Source of the DNA: Cladochytrium replicatum
Taxonomy: Eukaryota; Chytridiomycota; Chytridiomycetes; Cladochytriales; Cladochytriaceae
NCBI GenBank assembly: GCA_025526935.1
Contig: JAHLKD010000013.1
Span: 372,001 to 436,000, forward strand
DNA: 64,000 nucleotides
Direction of reading: 5' to 3'
The notes under the pieces were generated by a model. The model saw only the letters and a program-made list of their open reading frames with translations, ran no database searches and was not told where the DNA came from. Positions 46,848 to 55,312 of the stretch are shown here, in pieces. Position 1 is the first letter of the stretch; the number at the start of each line of letters is the position of its first letter. A program made the translations under genes and the position numbers.

Positions 46848-47825
46848 CTGTCGAAGTACCGTCCAGGAGTTGAGAAAGCGACCGCCTGGACAGAATCCTA
46901 TTACAAGTAGTATTTGTAGAGAGGTTGGTTGTACTTGATCGAGATCAGTGAAGTATCAGTGAAGTACCGTCAATGAGTTGAGAAAGTGTCCGGGTGGACA
47001 GAATCTTATTGCTAGTAACATTATTAGAGAGGTTAGCTGTACTTGATAGAGATCACTGAAGTACCGTCAATGAGTTGAGAAAGTGTCCGGGTGGACAGAA
47101 TCCTATTGCTAGTAACATTGATAGAGAGGTTAGTTGTATTGGGTAGAGATCACTGAAGTACCGTCAATGAGTTGAGAAAGTGTCCGGGTGGACAGAATCC
47201 TATTGCTAGTAGTATTTGTAGAGAGGTTAGCTGTACCTGATAGAGATTACTGAAGTACCGTCAATGAGTTGAGAAAGTGTCCGGGTGGACAGAAATCTGG
47301 GAGACTGAGTGTCACTGTGTCTGTCTGGGTAGAATAGGATTCTGTCCCCCCGGACACTTTCTCAACTCATTGACGGTACTTCAGTAATTTCTATCAGGTA
47401 CAGCTAACCTCTCTATTAATGTTATTAGCAATAAGATTCTGTCCACCCGGACACTTTCTCAACTCATTGACGGTACTTCAGTGATCTCTATCAAGTACAG
47501 CTAACCTCTCTATCAATTTTACTAGCAATAAGATTCTCGTCAATGAGTTGAGAAAGTGTCCGGGTGGACAGAAATCTGGGAGACTGAGTGTCACTGTGTC
47601 TGTCTGGGTAGAATAGGATTCTGTCCCCCCGGACACTTTCTCAACTCATTGACGGTACTTCAGTAATTTCTATCAGGTACAGCTAACCTCTCTATTAATG
47701 TTATTAGCAATAAGATTCTGTCCACCCGGACACTTTCTCAACTCATTGACGGTACTTCAGTGATCTCTATCAAGTACAGCTAACCTCTCTATCAATTTTA
47801 CTAGCAATAAGATTCTGTCCACCCG
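46848..47825. repeat. 97-bp repeat array, middle block with internal duplication
   Basis: Units run mostly in the GTTGAGAAAGTGTCC orientation to about 47300, then switch. The switch block (AGAAATCTGGGAGACTGAGT) and about 250 bp after it occur twice in direct order, starting near 47291 and 47571, joined at an abrupt AGATTCTCGTCAATG junction near 47535. This is the mirror of the left-array switch at 41925. Confidence 0.9.
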
Positions 47826-47996
47826 GACAGAATCCTCTCTATCAATGTTACTAGCCAGTTTCTTCCCTAGCTTATTATTATTTTCAGATCGGGTAGAAAA
47901 CTATAGTGTCAGGGAAGTATTATAGCATACATTCCTGTAACATTCCGGCTAAGAACACCGGGCCAGTATCTTCCCACGACAAACAGTACAAACACC
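47826..47996 (+). promoter_or_regulatory. Upstream region of the accessory gene
   Basis: Unique block from GAATCCTCTCTATCAATG to the ATG at 47997, also found upstream of the left copy (inverted) and at the end of the truncated element (37000-37102). It contains ACTATAGTGTCAGGG and TATTATAGCATA, possible core promoter sequence. Confidence 0.5.
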
Positions 47997-49679
47997 ATGC
48001 CTCGAACTACAAAGAAGCGAGCGTTAAAACAATCCAGACCATCATCTGAAAGAGAATCAAGTGCAGAACCTGTGACTGCACCTGAAACATCTCTGGCATC
48101 GGGTTCTGAAGTGGAAGCAGAAGAAGTTGGCCTTGATGTCAAATCGACAGATGTCAAATCGACAGCTCCTTCAAAGAAACCGGCGCGACGTGGTACTAAA
48201 GGGGATGCTGACTATTTGCTCATCGACAGACTCTGTCCTGCTTCAGACATACGACTTTGGTATCGAAAATTCAAAGCGAGCGGCCACAGCTACGACTCGG
48301 AGGCCTTCATCAGCAACTGTCAAACAAATCGTGATGAATGCGGCCCAAGATTTGTTCTTCAAGGGTTGATCGACCGACTTAACTCTGACAGCAAGCTAGT
48401 TCGTCAAGCCCTGAACGAAATTCACGATGAATGCAGTGGACGAACGGAGTTCATAACAGCAGCAAACGCCTATCGTATGGAGTGCTTGAAAAGCTCTTCC
48501 TTTCAGAAGGAAACAACATTTCTGGACTTTTACAGGCGGCAGGGACACAAGTACGGCATTTACAGAGGAATGCCCGTCACTGCAAAGGTTGATGAGTTCC
48601 AAGCGACCATCAAACGAGCAGATGAGGACCGTGAAAGGACAAAACAGGTCCTCAAACAGTCAGAACGACTGTTGAACATGACAAAAGATCTTGAAGAGAC
48701 TGCAATGAACGAGAGAAGGACCCGCATCGCAGCAGAAGTGCGAGAGAAGGCTCTCATTGATGAATTGGGCAGGGCGGGTGCATTGATTCAGCACGGCGAG
48801 CACGAAGAGCTAGCAAGATTCAGGGAGATCACCGCCGCAATGGAAAGGGAGAAGCAGGCAACTTCCCAGGAGATTTCACAATGGAAATCACGTGTGACCG
48901 CCCTGGAGGGAGAGCTTGCTGCTCTGAAACGACAGGCTGGTCATTCAGAAGCTGCAGCACCTGCGGCGCCAACATCAACAGGCGGCCTAATAAGCATATC
49001 GTCGGCTATCAAGGGGATTGGTAGAATTCCGAAGGTACATCGAACCAGTTCTCCAACGAGTTCCCTTGCATTGCTTAGCCTGCAGCAGCATCGTCGTACG
49101 GCCATCCTTTTGGTGAAAGAGGTCATCCAGGGTATCTGCTTCCAGATGCATAAGATCAATGAGGTTATTTATGACCTTAAATTGCCGTCTCTTCCACCAG
49201 CAATCAAGTACGTCAATGTAAACTACGAAGTCCTCTCCCGAAATGAGTTTTTACGGCCCATATTTGTTGAATCAGACGACCGCTCAAGCCGAATATCAAC
49301 TTCAAGTAGCAGTTCTCGGAGCAGCCTTACTCTTCTTAGGGTGCACATTTTGCTCGGAAACTGGATACGGCACAATAATTCGCTAAGTACGTCTGCCACT
49401 ATCTATCGCATGTTCAGGGCATTAGTGGATGCATATCCTTCTGAGTGGCTAAGGTTCTGGACGGCATACATCGGGCATCTTTCGTCCATAACGCTCCCTG
49501 AGGTGGATTGGAAACCTTGGAAGACAGGTTTAGCCAAGGATTTCATGCTTTCAAATGACGACATTGATCGGTTCATCAGGACTGGGTTGGCGAAGGACGT
49601 AACCAGTGGTGGATGGGACTCTGACGATATGAACCAGATACAGAAGCTGATTTGGGCTGTTCCACCTATCAACTTGTGA
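47997..49679 (+). CDS. Transposon accessory protein, coiled coil, intact right copy
   Basis: An intronless gene of 560 residues with no family I recognise. The basic, Ser-rich N-terminus (residues 1-70) contains a small duplication KSTDVKST. A conserved-looking globular part follows (IRLWYRKFKASGHSYDSEAF, TFLDFYRRQGHKYGIYRGMP). About 185-325 is a long coiled coil (Glu, Arg, Lys, Ala-rich, MEREKQATSQEISQWK). The C-terminal 220 residues are helical and end WDSDDMNQIQKLIWAVPPIN. No catalytic motif is visible. Being inside the element in two copies, and sharing the array-plus-promoter layout with the truncated copy, it looks like a second gene of the transposon. It could help assemble the transposase on the repeats or could be captured host sequence. 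Confidence 0.8.
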   Translation: MPRTTKKRALKQSRPSSERESSAEPVTAPETSLASGSEVEAEEVGLDVKSTDVKSTAPSKKPARRGTKGDADYLLIDRLCPASDIRLWYRKFKASGHSYDSEAFISNCQTNRDECGPRFVLQGLIDRLNSDSKLVRQALNEIHDECSGRTEFITAANAYRMECLKSSSFQKETTFLDFYRRQGHKYGIYRGMPVTAKVDEFQATIKRADEDRERTKQVLKQSERLLNMTKDLEETAMNERRTRIAAEVREKALIDELGRAGALIQHGEHEELARFREITAAMEREKQATSQEISQWKSRVTALEGELAALKRQAGHSEAAAPAAPTSTGGLISISSAIKGIGRIPKVHRTSSPTSSLALLSLQQHRRTAILLVKEVIQGICFQMHKINEVIYDLKLPSLPPAIKYVNVNYEVLSRNEFLRPIFVESDDRSSRISTSSSSSRSSLTLLRVHILLGNWIRHNNSLSTSATIYRMFRALVDAYPSEWLRFWTAYIGHLSSITLPEVDWKPWKTGLAKDFMLSNDDIDRFIRTGLAKDVTSGGWDSDDMNQIQKLIWAVPPINL

Positions 49680-49814
49680 TTGCTCAGTGGAGTTTTGTTT
49701 CTTTTTACGATAGTGTTTCTAAAATACACACTGTCCACACAGACACAAAGTGTTCATGTAAATATCCGTGGTCTAACTCAAAATTCAATCAATCCTCTCC
49801 TGGGCAGCAAAAAC

Positions 49815-49979
49815 CCGGCGGGTCAGGGTCGGGTACGGGTTTCAACCACTTCGGGTCCGGGTATTCCCTTTGTACCCGTCAGTGACCCGGCGGGTCCCCA
49901 GACAAACACGACCCGACCCAAAGGGTTTGGTGCGGGTCGCCACTGAAACCCGGACCCGACCCGGACCCGCCGAACCTTA
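49815..49979. repeat. Internal hAT end, inverted copy of the left end
   Basis: This ends CCCGCCGAACCTTA, the exact complement of the outer left end, followed by TTAG, which also matches the last four bases (CTAA) of the left target duplication read in reverse. It is an element terminus stranded inside the composite. Confidence 0.85.
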
Positions 49980-49983
49980 TTAG

Positions 49984-50640
49984 CTGTATTGGGTAGAGAT
50001 AACTGAAGTACGTCAATGAGTTGAGAAAGTGTCCGGGTGGACAGAATCTTATTGCTAGTAACATTGATAGAGATGTTAGTTTGTACTTGATAGAGATCAC
50101 TCAAGTACCGTCAATGAGTTAAGAAAGTGTCCGGGTGGACAGAATCTTATTGCTAGTAACATTGATAGAGAGGTTAGCTGTACTTGATAGAGATCACTGA
50201 AGTACCGTCAATGAGTTGAGAAAGTGTCCGGGTGGACAGAATTTTATTGCTAGTAACATTGATAGAGATGTTAGTTTGTACTTGATAGAGATCACTCAAG
50301 TACCGTCAATGAGTTAAGAAAGTGTCCGGGTGGACAGAATCTTATTGCTAGTAACATTGATAGAGAGGTTAGCTGTACTTGATAGAGATCACTGAAGTAC
50401 CGTCAATGAGTTGAGAAAGTGTCCGGGTGGACAGAATTTTATTGCTAGTAACATTGATAGAGATGTTAGTTGTACTTGATAGAGATCACTCAAGTACCGT
50501 CAATGAGTTAAGAAAGTGTCCGGGTGGACAGAATCTTATTGCTAGTAACATTGATAGAGAGGTTAGCTGTATTGGGTAGAGATAACTGAAGTACGTCAAT
50601 GAGTTGAGAAAGTGTCCGGGTGGACAGAAAATACATGCCT
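49984..50640. repeat. 97-bp repeat array, right block
   Basis: About seven units in the GTTGAGAAAGTGTCC orientation, running from the internal end to the right subterminal region. Pairs of units are themselves repeated (TTGATAGAGATGTTAGTTTG alternates with TTGATAGAGAGGTTAGCTG). Confidence 0.9.
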
Positions 50641-50929
50641 TGATGTCCGTTGTGATGCAAAATTGTTTGATACATACAAAACTTATATTGCGTCTTCTTG
50701 GAAAGTGTCCGCGTGGACAGAAAGAACAATAGCTTCGTTTTAGATTCTCTATCACATCGGGTTTTACTCGGGTCTGACTTTTGACCCGAGAAGGGTTTTC
50801 CTACTGGACCCGATACCCGACCCGGATCCGACCCGAAAATTTTCCATGAAAACCCGGCACTCGGGTCGGGTACATTTAGTCAATGGACCCGGACCCGACC
50901 CGAAAGACCCTAAAACCCGCCGATCCTTA
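50641..50929. repeat. Right end of the composite hAT element
   Basis: The sequence after the last array unit includes CTTCTTGGAAAGTGTCCGCG (near 50693-50712), the inverted match of the region just upstream of the transposase. It then has ACCCGACCCG-rich sequence and ends CCCGCCGATCCTTA. This end differs from the left-type ends by one base in the first ten and diverges further inward. Confidence 0.85.
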
Positions 50930-50937
50930 GTAACTAA
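50930..50937. repeat. Right target-site duplication of the composite hAT element
   Basis: GTAACTAA, identical to 39541-39548. Confidence 0.95.
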
Positions 50938-51728
50938 GGCTGGACAGGAGACCCAAATTATGGTACAAGGTGAGATTGGTCTGAATGTTGCTCAACCTTT
51001 CCCAAATTTTGCGTATGACTCCATTTTGTACTTGTCAGTTTTGAGGAATGATGAACCAATCAGTTCTTCAAGTTGGCCAAAAATATGAGAAGATATCCAG
51101 AACTGAAGATCCAAGAACCATTTGGAAGTTCCAGATTCCAACAGGCGCTGGACTGCCCCACTTTGACTTATTTTTTCTTTTCCACAGATTTGCAACTGCA
51201 TTCAATGGGACTGCACTTTGAGCCAGACTTTTTGGGCTTCGACCAAGTGATATGTGTTTCCTACTCATGATGATGGACGCATCTTCCACGAGCAATTAAT
51301 TTTTCAGTGATTGAGAATCATACCTGAACCTGGCGAAGCATTATTCAGAAACGTGGGCCATCACGAGCCAAGGTGCAATAGCCAGTAATCGACCATAACA
51401 AGTTTGATAAGTTCGATAAGTATGATGATGATTTTTTAAGTTTGATGACTTGATGAAATAAGTTTGATTGTGTTTGTTGATCTGAGGTGTGGTCGGATAG
51501 TGGCACAATAATAAACCCATAGGTTTGCGAATAAGGACAATGCAATCTATGTTTCTGGGAGAGTTTGGATTCTTTTTTGTAGTGTATTCCAGTTTCTGGG
51601 TGAGTTTGGATTCTTATTTGTAGTGTATTCCAGAAACCATATCTATTGATTAACTTCACGATGAGCAATGAAATCCACTTCAATACACAAACTAGTGTAC
51701 AATGGTAATTGAAAGTGAAGTCAACTCG
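50938..51728. other. Right flank of the hAT insertion
   Basis: The interrupted frame from 39445-39548 continues here (GQETQIMVQGEIGLNVAQPF) to a TGA at about 51086-51088. No family is recognised. The remainder is AT-rich and contains a 41-bp tandem duplication; no gene is seen. Confidence 0.5.
51552..51633. repeat. 41-bp direct tandem duplication
   Basis: Two units beginning TTTCTGGG(A/T)GAGTTTGGATT start at 51552 and 51593 and differ at two or three positions. Confidence 0.9.
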
Positions 51729-53159
51729 CTAAAAGTCTGGAATTTCGACGACAGCACCCCCGAGATCAAGAGACTTACGGCCAGCCTCCAAAATAGCACT
51801 GACAACGAGAGTGTCCGCAGCCGTTGGCAAATAGCCAACAAAATCTTGAGCCACATTCTCCCTTTTCTTAATGGCAAGCGCAGCATCTACAAAGGACTCG
51901 ATCGATACATGACCATAACTATGCTGGCCCGCATAACGGCCCTGGGCGTCAGGCTGGTATCGCAGGAAAAGCGGGTTGTTCTGGCTCAAACCGCCTGTCT
52001 CCGTTGTCGTTTCGTAACCTCGTCGCGCTTGGTCGATCCTGACCTCACCGCTTTGGCCGGTATACTTGAAGTTCTGCACCGAGTGGACGTCACCTTTGGA
52101 CGCGGTCCAAGAGGAAGTAAACACACCGGTGCCGAGAGAGCCAGAATTGACGTTTTTGAACCACACGAGAAGGGTGATAGTGTCTTCGGTCCCTTCAACG
52201 CAGTTGTATGGTGCGGAAGTAGCGACACCTGTCGAAGCTGACGCTGCGACCTTCAGCGGTTTTGCAATGCCCTGTGCGAACCACGTGCATATATCAATGT
52301 GGTGTGAATTGAGGTAGTATGAAATATCGGAGCTCTTTCCCGCCCAACTGCGGAAAGTGTGAAGCTGGTACTTTGGTTGCGACATGTAAGAGTAGAAATA
52401 GGAGAAGTCACCGTAAGTGCGGGCCTTTTCGCGTGCGTCGGCGTAGGTTGGGTCAAAGCGCTTGTGGAACTCTATCTGTACGTGAACGCCATACTCGTGC
52501 GCCTCGTCAACGAGTGTCTTGTGTTCTGCCACGGTCTTGACGATTGGTTTTGTGCAAAGCTGCGATATATTGCGAATGGGTCAATTACACAGGGCGATGA
52601 TACAAAGCATGCGTGGTTTGATTGACTTACCACATGAAGCCCCTTTCGAATTGCATACAAGCATATTTCGTAGTGCGTATCGTCCGGGGTAAACACGATC
52701 ACCGCATCGCCGGGCTCCATTCCGTCCATAACTTCCTTATCTGCTCGTCGTTGTTCACAAAGCGAACAACTTAGTAATAAGAAAAATCGTGAGAGTTCAT
52801 ACAGCTTACAAGCTTCTGTATCGCGCTCCACATCGTCAGGCGGGAACAAGTCCACCGTGGTGTCTAAACCCTTGTACCTCCCTAGTCCTTTCTGGATGTG
52901 GTCTCGAATCTCTGCATGCTTCTTGCCAGTCGTTCCAACCATTCCAATCCAATCGACCTTCCCTCGTTGTCGAATGTCCATCAACACGAGCCCCACAACA
53001 CCCATCGATTTGTCTGAGACATTTGTTTGGCCAGGGACATATCCCGTGACATCTAGCAAATCAAAATATGAGACGGAAGTTCTTTATTTGATTCATGAGC
53101 ACTTTTGCCTTACATTCGCCGATGCCGCACACCAACACGTTGATCTTTCCTGGAGACAT
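51729..53159 (-). CDS. Gfo/Idh/MocA-family oxidoreductase, D-galacturonate reductase type
   Basis: The minus-strand start at 53159 (MSPGKINVLVCGIGEY) splices through about 53055-53115 into VTGYVPGQTNVSDKSMGVVG. Two more introns lie near 52750-52810 and 52565-52635, and the stop is at 51729-51731. Recognised blocks are VIVFTPDDTHYEICLYAIRK, TKPIVKTVAEHK (family EKP-like segment), IEFHKRFDPTYADAREKART, FYSYMSQPKYQLHTFRSWAG and KSSDISYYLNSHHIDICTWF, with the catalytic-type His in SHHID. These match the fungal D-galacturonate reductases of the Gfo/Idh/MocA type (GaaA/Gar2), which use NAD(P)H to begin pectin-sugar breakdown. The substrate is inferred from family resemblance only. It is divergent from the nucleotidyltransferase gene starting at 53215. 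Confidence 0.8.
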
Positions 53160-53214
53160 GAAATGTTCAGTTGTGTGAAGTCGCCCCAAAGAACACTGCG
53201 CCACGCGTCGATGC

Positions 53215-55116
53215 ATGGCAGAACGTGTGTCCAGGTTCATGGCGCTAGGTGCGGCAGCGGGCCATGGGACGTGCCATGCTCAGTTGCGAACGTCTGCAAT
53301 TGCAAAGAAATCAAAGGGGAATTCAAACATGGAGAAGTCGATCGCGCCAGCTCCTAGACTCAGCAGTGGAGCTCGCCTTTCGCTCTTGAACTCAAATCTC
53401 GAGCAATTTGCAAACGCTTGCAGACCTCGGATCCAGGAGGAGATGTGCGGGAAAGTCAGAGATCGGTATCGGGCAGCGCTTTCTGGTATTGTTTCGCGCT
53501 ATATCGACACCGTGTTTCGTGAACAGCTTGGATTGATCGATGAATCCGCTAAACCATACGTCGTAGATGTGATCGAGTACGGGTCGACACGAACAGGAAT
53601 GTCGATAATTGGAAAAGATCTAGATCTTTGCGTGGTACTTGCGGTGCAGAAGTCACTTTTTGAGCTCTGGGTCAATTCGACAAGGCGTGGTTTGAACGAT
53701 CGAGCATCTCGATGGGCAGCGGTGAAGAGAACATACCCTGTAGAAAGGGCCGTGATTGTTAACATTGGAAATCGCCTCGAATACGTTTTGAAAGAAGCCC
53801 GATCGATGCGATCAACTGACAAATTCAAACATTTACATTCGGCGGCTTTGCAAATTAAGCACATCACTACTATCAGGGACGCTCGAGTTCCTCTGGTCAA
53901 CTTACTGGATGCAAACAGTGGCATTGGAGTTGATATATCCTGCGTTCCAATAATCGTTCCAGAGCGCTACGTCGGACCATCTATCTTTCACCAGCCAAGC
54001 GACGGAAAAACAGTGAAAAACTGGCTGTCTAATCGGAAACTCATTCAAATTCGACAAGTGGAGCTCGTCCGTCGGCTCAACGATACATATCCTCCGCTAA
54101 GACCATTGGTTTTGGCACTCAAAAATTTCATGAAGCTGCACGGCTGCTACGGGGCGAAAAACTCTTTCATAGGAGGTCATGGTTTGACTCTGTGGGTTGC
54201 AAGTTTTATTAAGCTCCATTGGAAGTTGTGCCCGTGGTCTGCAATTTACGCTTCCGTCGGCGCGGTGGATCGTGGAGGAATACGAGGAACGAATATTAGC
54301 GAATGGCTTAACCCTGAGACACAGACTAATCCAATACCGTACGGAAATCCTCGTTTCTTGTCCGATCAACGATACGGGAATATGAAAAGAGTTGCGCCGG
54401 ATATAAGAATACACGATACCTTCATGTTGTCTGACGAGGAGTCCTACCGATATGCAACTGTCGGCTTGTTATCGAATGATCGTCGCATAATCCAAGACAA
54501 TGCATTTCAATCCGATGGAGGGCAAATGCGGCATCAGGGAGGTGAAAGGATCGTCCCGCAGAGCAAAGAAGAGCAAATTCGAAACAGCCAGCTCAAGCAC
54601 TTCATTTCAGAAAATCTCTGCGGCATTCTCCTCTTGGATTTTTTGAGACTGTTTGGATTTCAAGGAAATTTTGATTCAGCAAAATGGGGACTCTCACCTG
54701 CTCAAACCATGAATCCTGGCGAATCAACCAAGAAGGGTTCGCGAATTCTCCTCATGAAGCATTCCCTTGATTCATATGAACTCGAAACGCCGGACAACGG
54801 TACCCAGGATAACGATGATTCGGACATAATTGAGGCAGTTGACGGCCCACCGCGCTTGTTTCAAAGAAAGTCGCATATTCATCCCGTTGGGCAGGATGTG
54901 TTGGTCGTGTTTGACCCACTGTCTGGGAGTATTGTCACCAGCTCTGGCACAATGTTCAGGACAAAAGTTGTCCCTCTGCTTGGATGGGGATATCGACGAT
55001 TGACAGATTCTTTGACGAATCCGAGAATTTCGGTCAGTGATTCCAATTTTCAGAGCGTACTTGGGTGTTTGGGGGTGTCCAAAAAGCGTCAATGGACAAA
55101 ATTCGTGTTAAATTAA
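53215..55116 (+). CDS. Nucleotidyltransferase, non-canonical poly(A) polymerase / TUTase type
   Basis: An uninterrupted frame of 633 residues. The polymerase-beta-like core has the GS motif YGSTRTG (Gly123-Ser124), catalytic Asp135 and Asp137 in GKDLDLCVVL, and the third Asp240 in GIGVDISCVPI. The central domain follows with PLRPLVLALKNFMKLHGCYG and FIGGHGLTLWVASFIKLH, typical of Trf4/Cid1-like enzymes that add A or U to RNA 3' ends. The long insertion between Asp137 and Asp240 is more than most relatives have. The start is uncertain: ATG 53215 gives an N-terminus rich in Ala, Arg and Ser that could be a mitochondrial presequence, while ATG 53329 (MEKSIAPAP) would leave more promoter room from the divergent gene at 53159. 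The C-terminus has no recognised domain. Confidence 0.8.
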   Translation: MAERVSRFMALGAAAGHGTCHAQLRTSAIAKKSKGNSNMEKSIAPAPRLSSGARLSLLNSNLEQFANACRPRIQEEMCGKVRDRYRAALSGIVSRYIDTVFREQLGLIDESAKPYVVDVIEYGSTRTGMSIIGKDLDLCVVLAVQKSLFELWVNSTRRGLNDRASRWAAVKRTYPVERAVIVNIGNRLEYVLKEARSMRSTDKFKHLHSAALQIKHITTIRDARVPLVNLLDANSGIGVDISCVPIIVPERYVGPSIFHQPSDGKTVKNWLSNRKLIQIRQVELVRRLNDTYPPLRPLVLALKNFMKLHGCYGAKNSFIGGHGLTLWVASFIKLHWKLCPWSAIYASVGAVDRGGIRGTNISEWLNPETQTNPIPYGNPRFLSDQRYGNMKRVAPDIRIHDTFMLSDEESYRYATVGLLSNDRRIIQDNAFQSDGGQMRHQGGERIVPQSKEEQIRNSQLKHFISENLCGILLLDFLRLFGFQGNFDSAKWGLSPAQTMNPGESTKKGSRILLMKHSLDSYELETPDNGTQDNDDSDIIEAVDGPPRLFQRKSHIHPVGQDVLVVFDPLSGSIVTSSGTMFRTKVVPLLGWGYRRLTDSLTNPRISVSDSNFQSVLGCLGVSKKRQWTKFVLN

Positions 55117-55312
55117 CAATGAAGTTGATTTTTTAACACATGTCATGTGATCGTGTTTGGTTCTGGTTGTCGGATACTTAACTGGGGAGTTCACAATCGG
55201 GGATCTTGAACCTTGAAATCCAAAATCATTTTCCTTCGAGAAGAATAAAAAAGTCTTGATCCATCGGGTTTTTGCTTGGTGTCCTGTCAGGATCACCAAG
55301 GAGGTCGCAGTG

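Larger units (their letters stand above)
39549..50929. mobile_element. Composite 11.4-kb hAT transposon
   Basis: The ends are inverted repeats: left TAAGGTTCGGCGGGTCCGGG, right (read inward) TAAGGATCGGCGGGTTTTAG, each continuing into GGGTCGGGT-rich sequence. A perfect 8-bp duplication GTAACTAA flanks them. In order, it contains the left end, an accessory coiled-coil gene copy on the minus strand, 97-bp repeat arrays with a solo LTR inside, a BED/hAT transposase on the plus strand, more arrays, an intact accessory gene copy on the plus strand, a complete internal end at about 49815-49979 identical to the left end in inverted orientation, more arrays, and the right end. It therefore has one left-type end at the outer left, a second one inside on the right, and one right-type end. 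A two-copy composite in opposite orientation explains this best. Confidence 0.9.
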
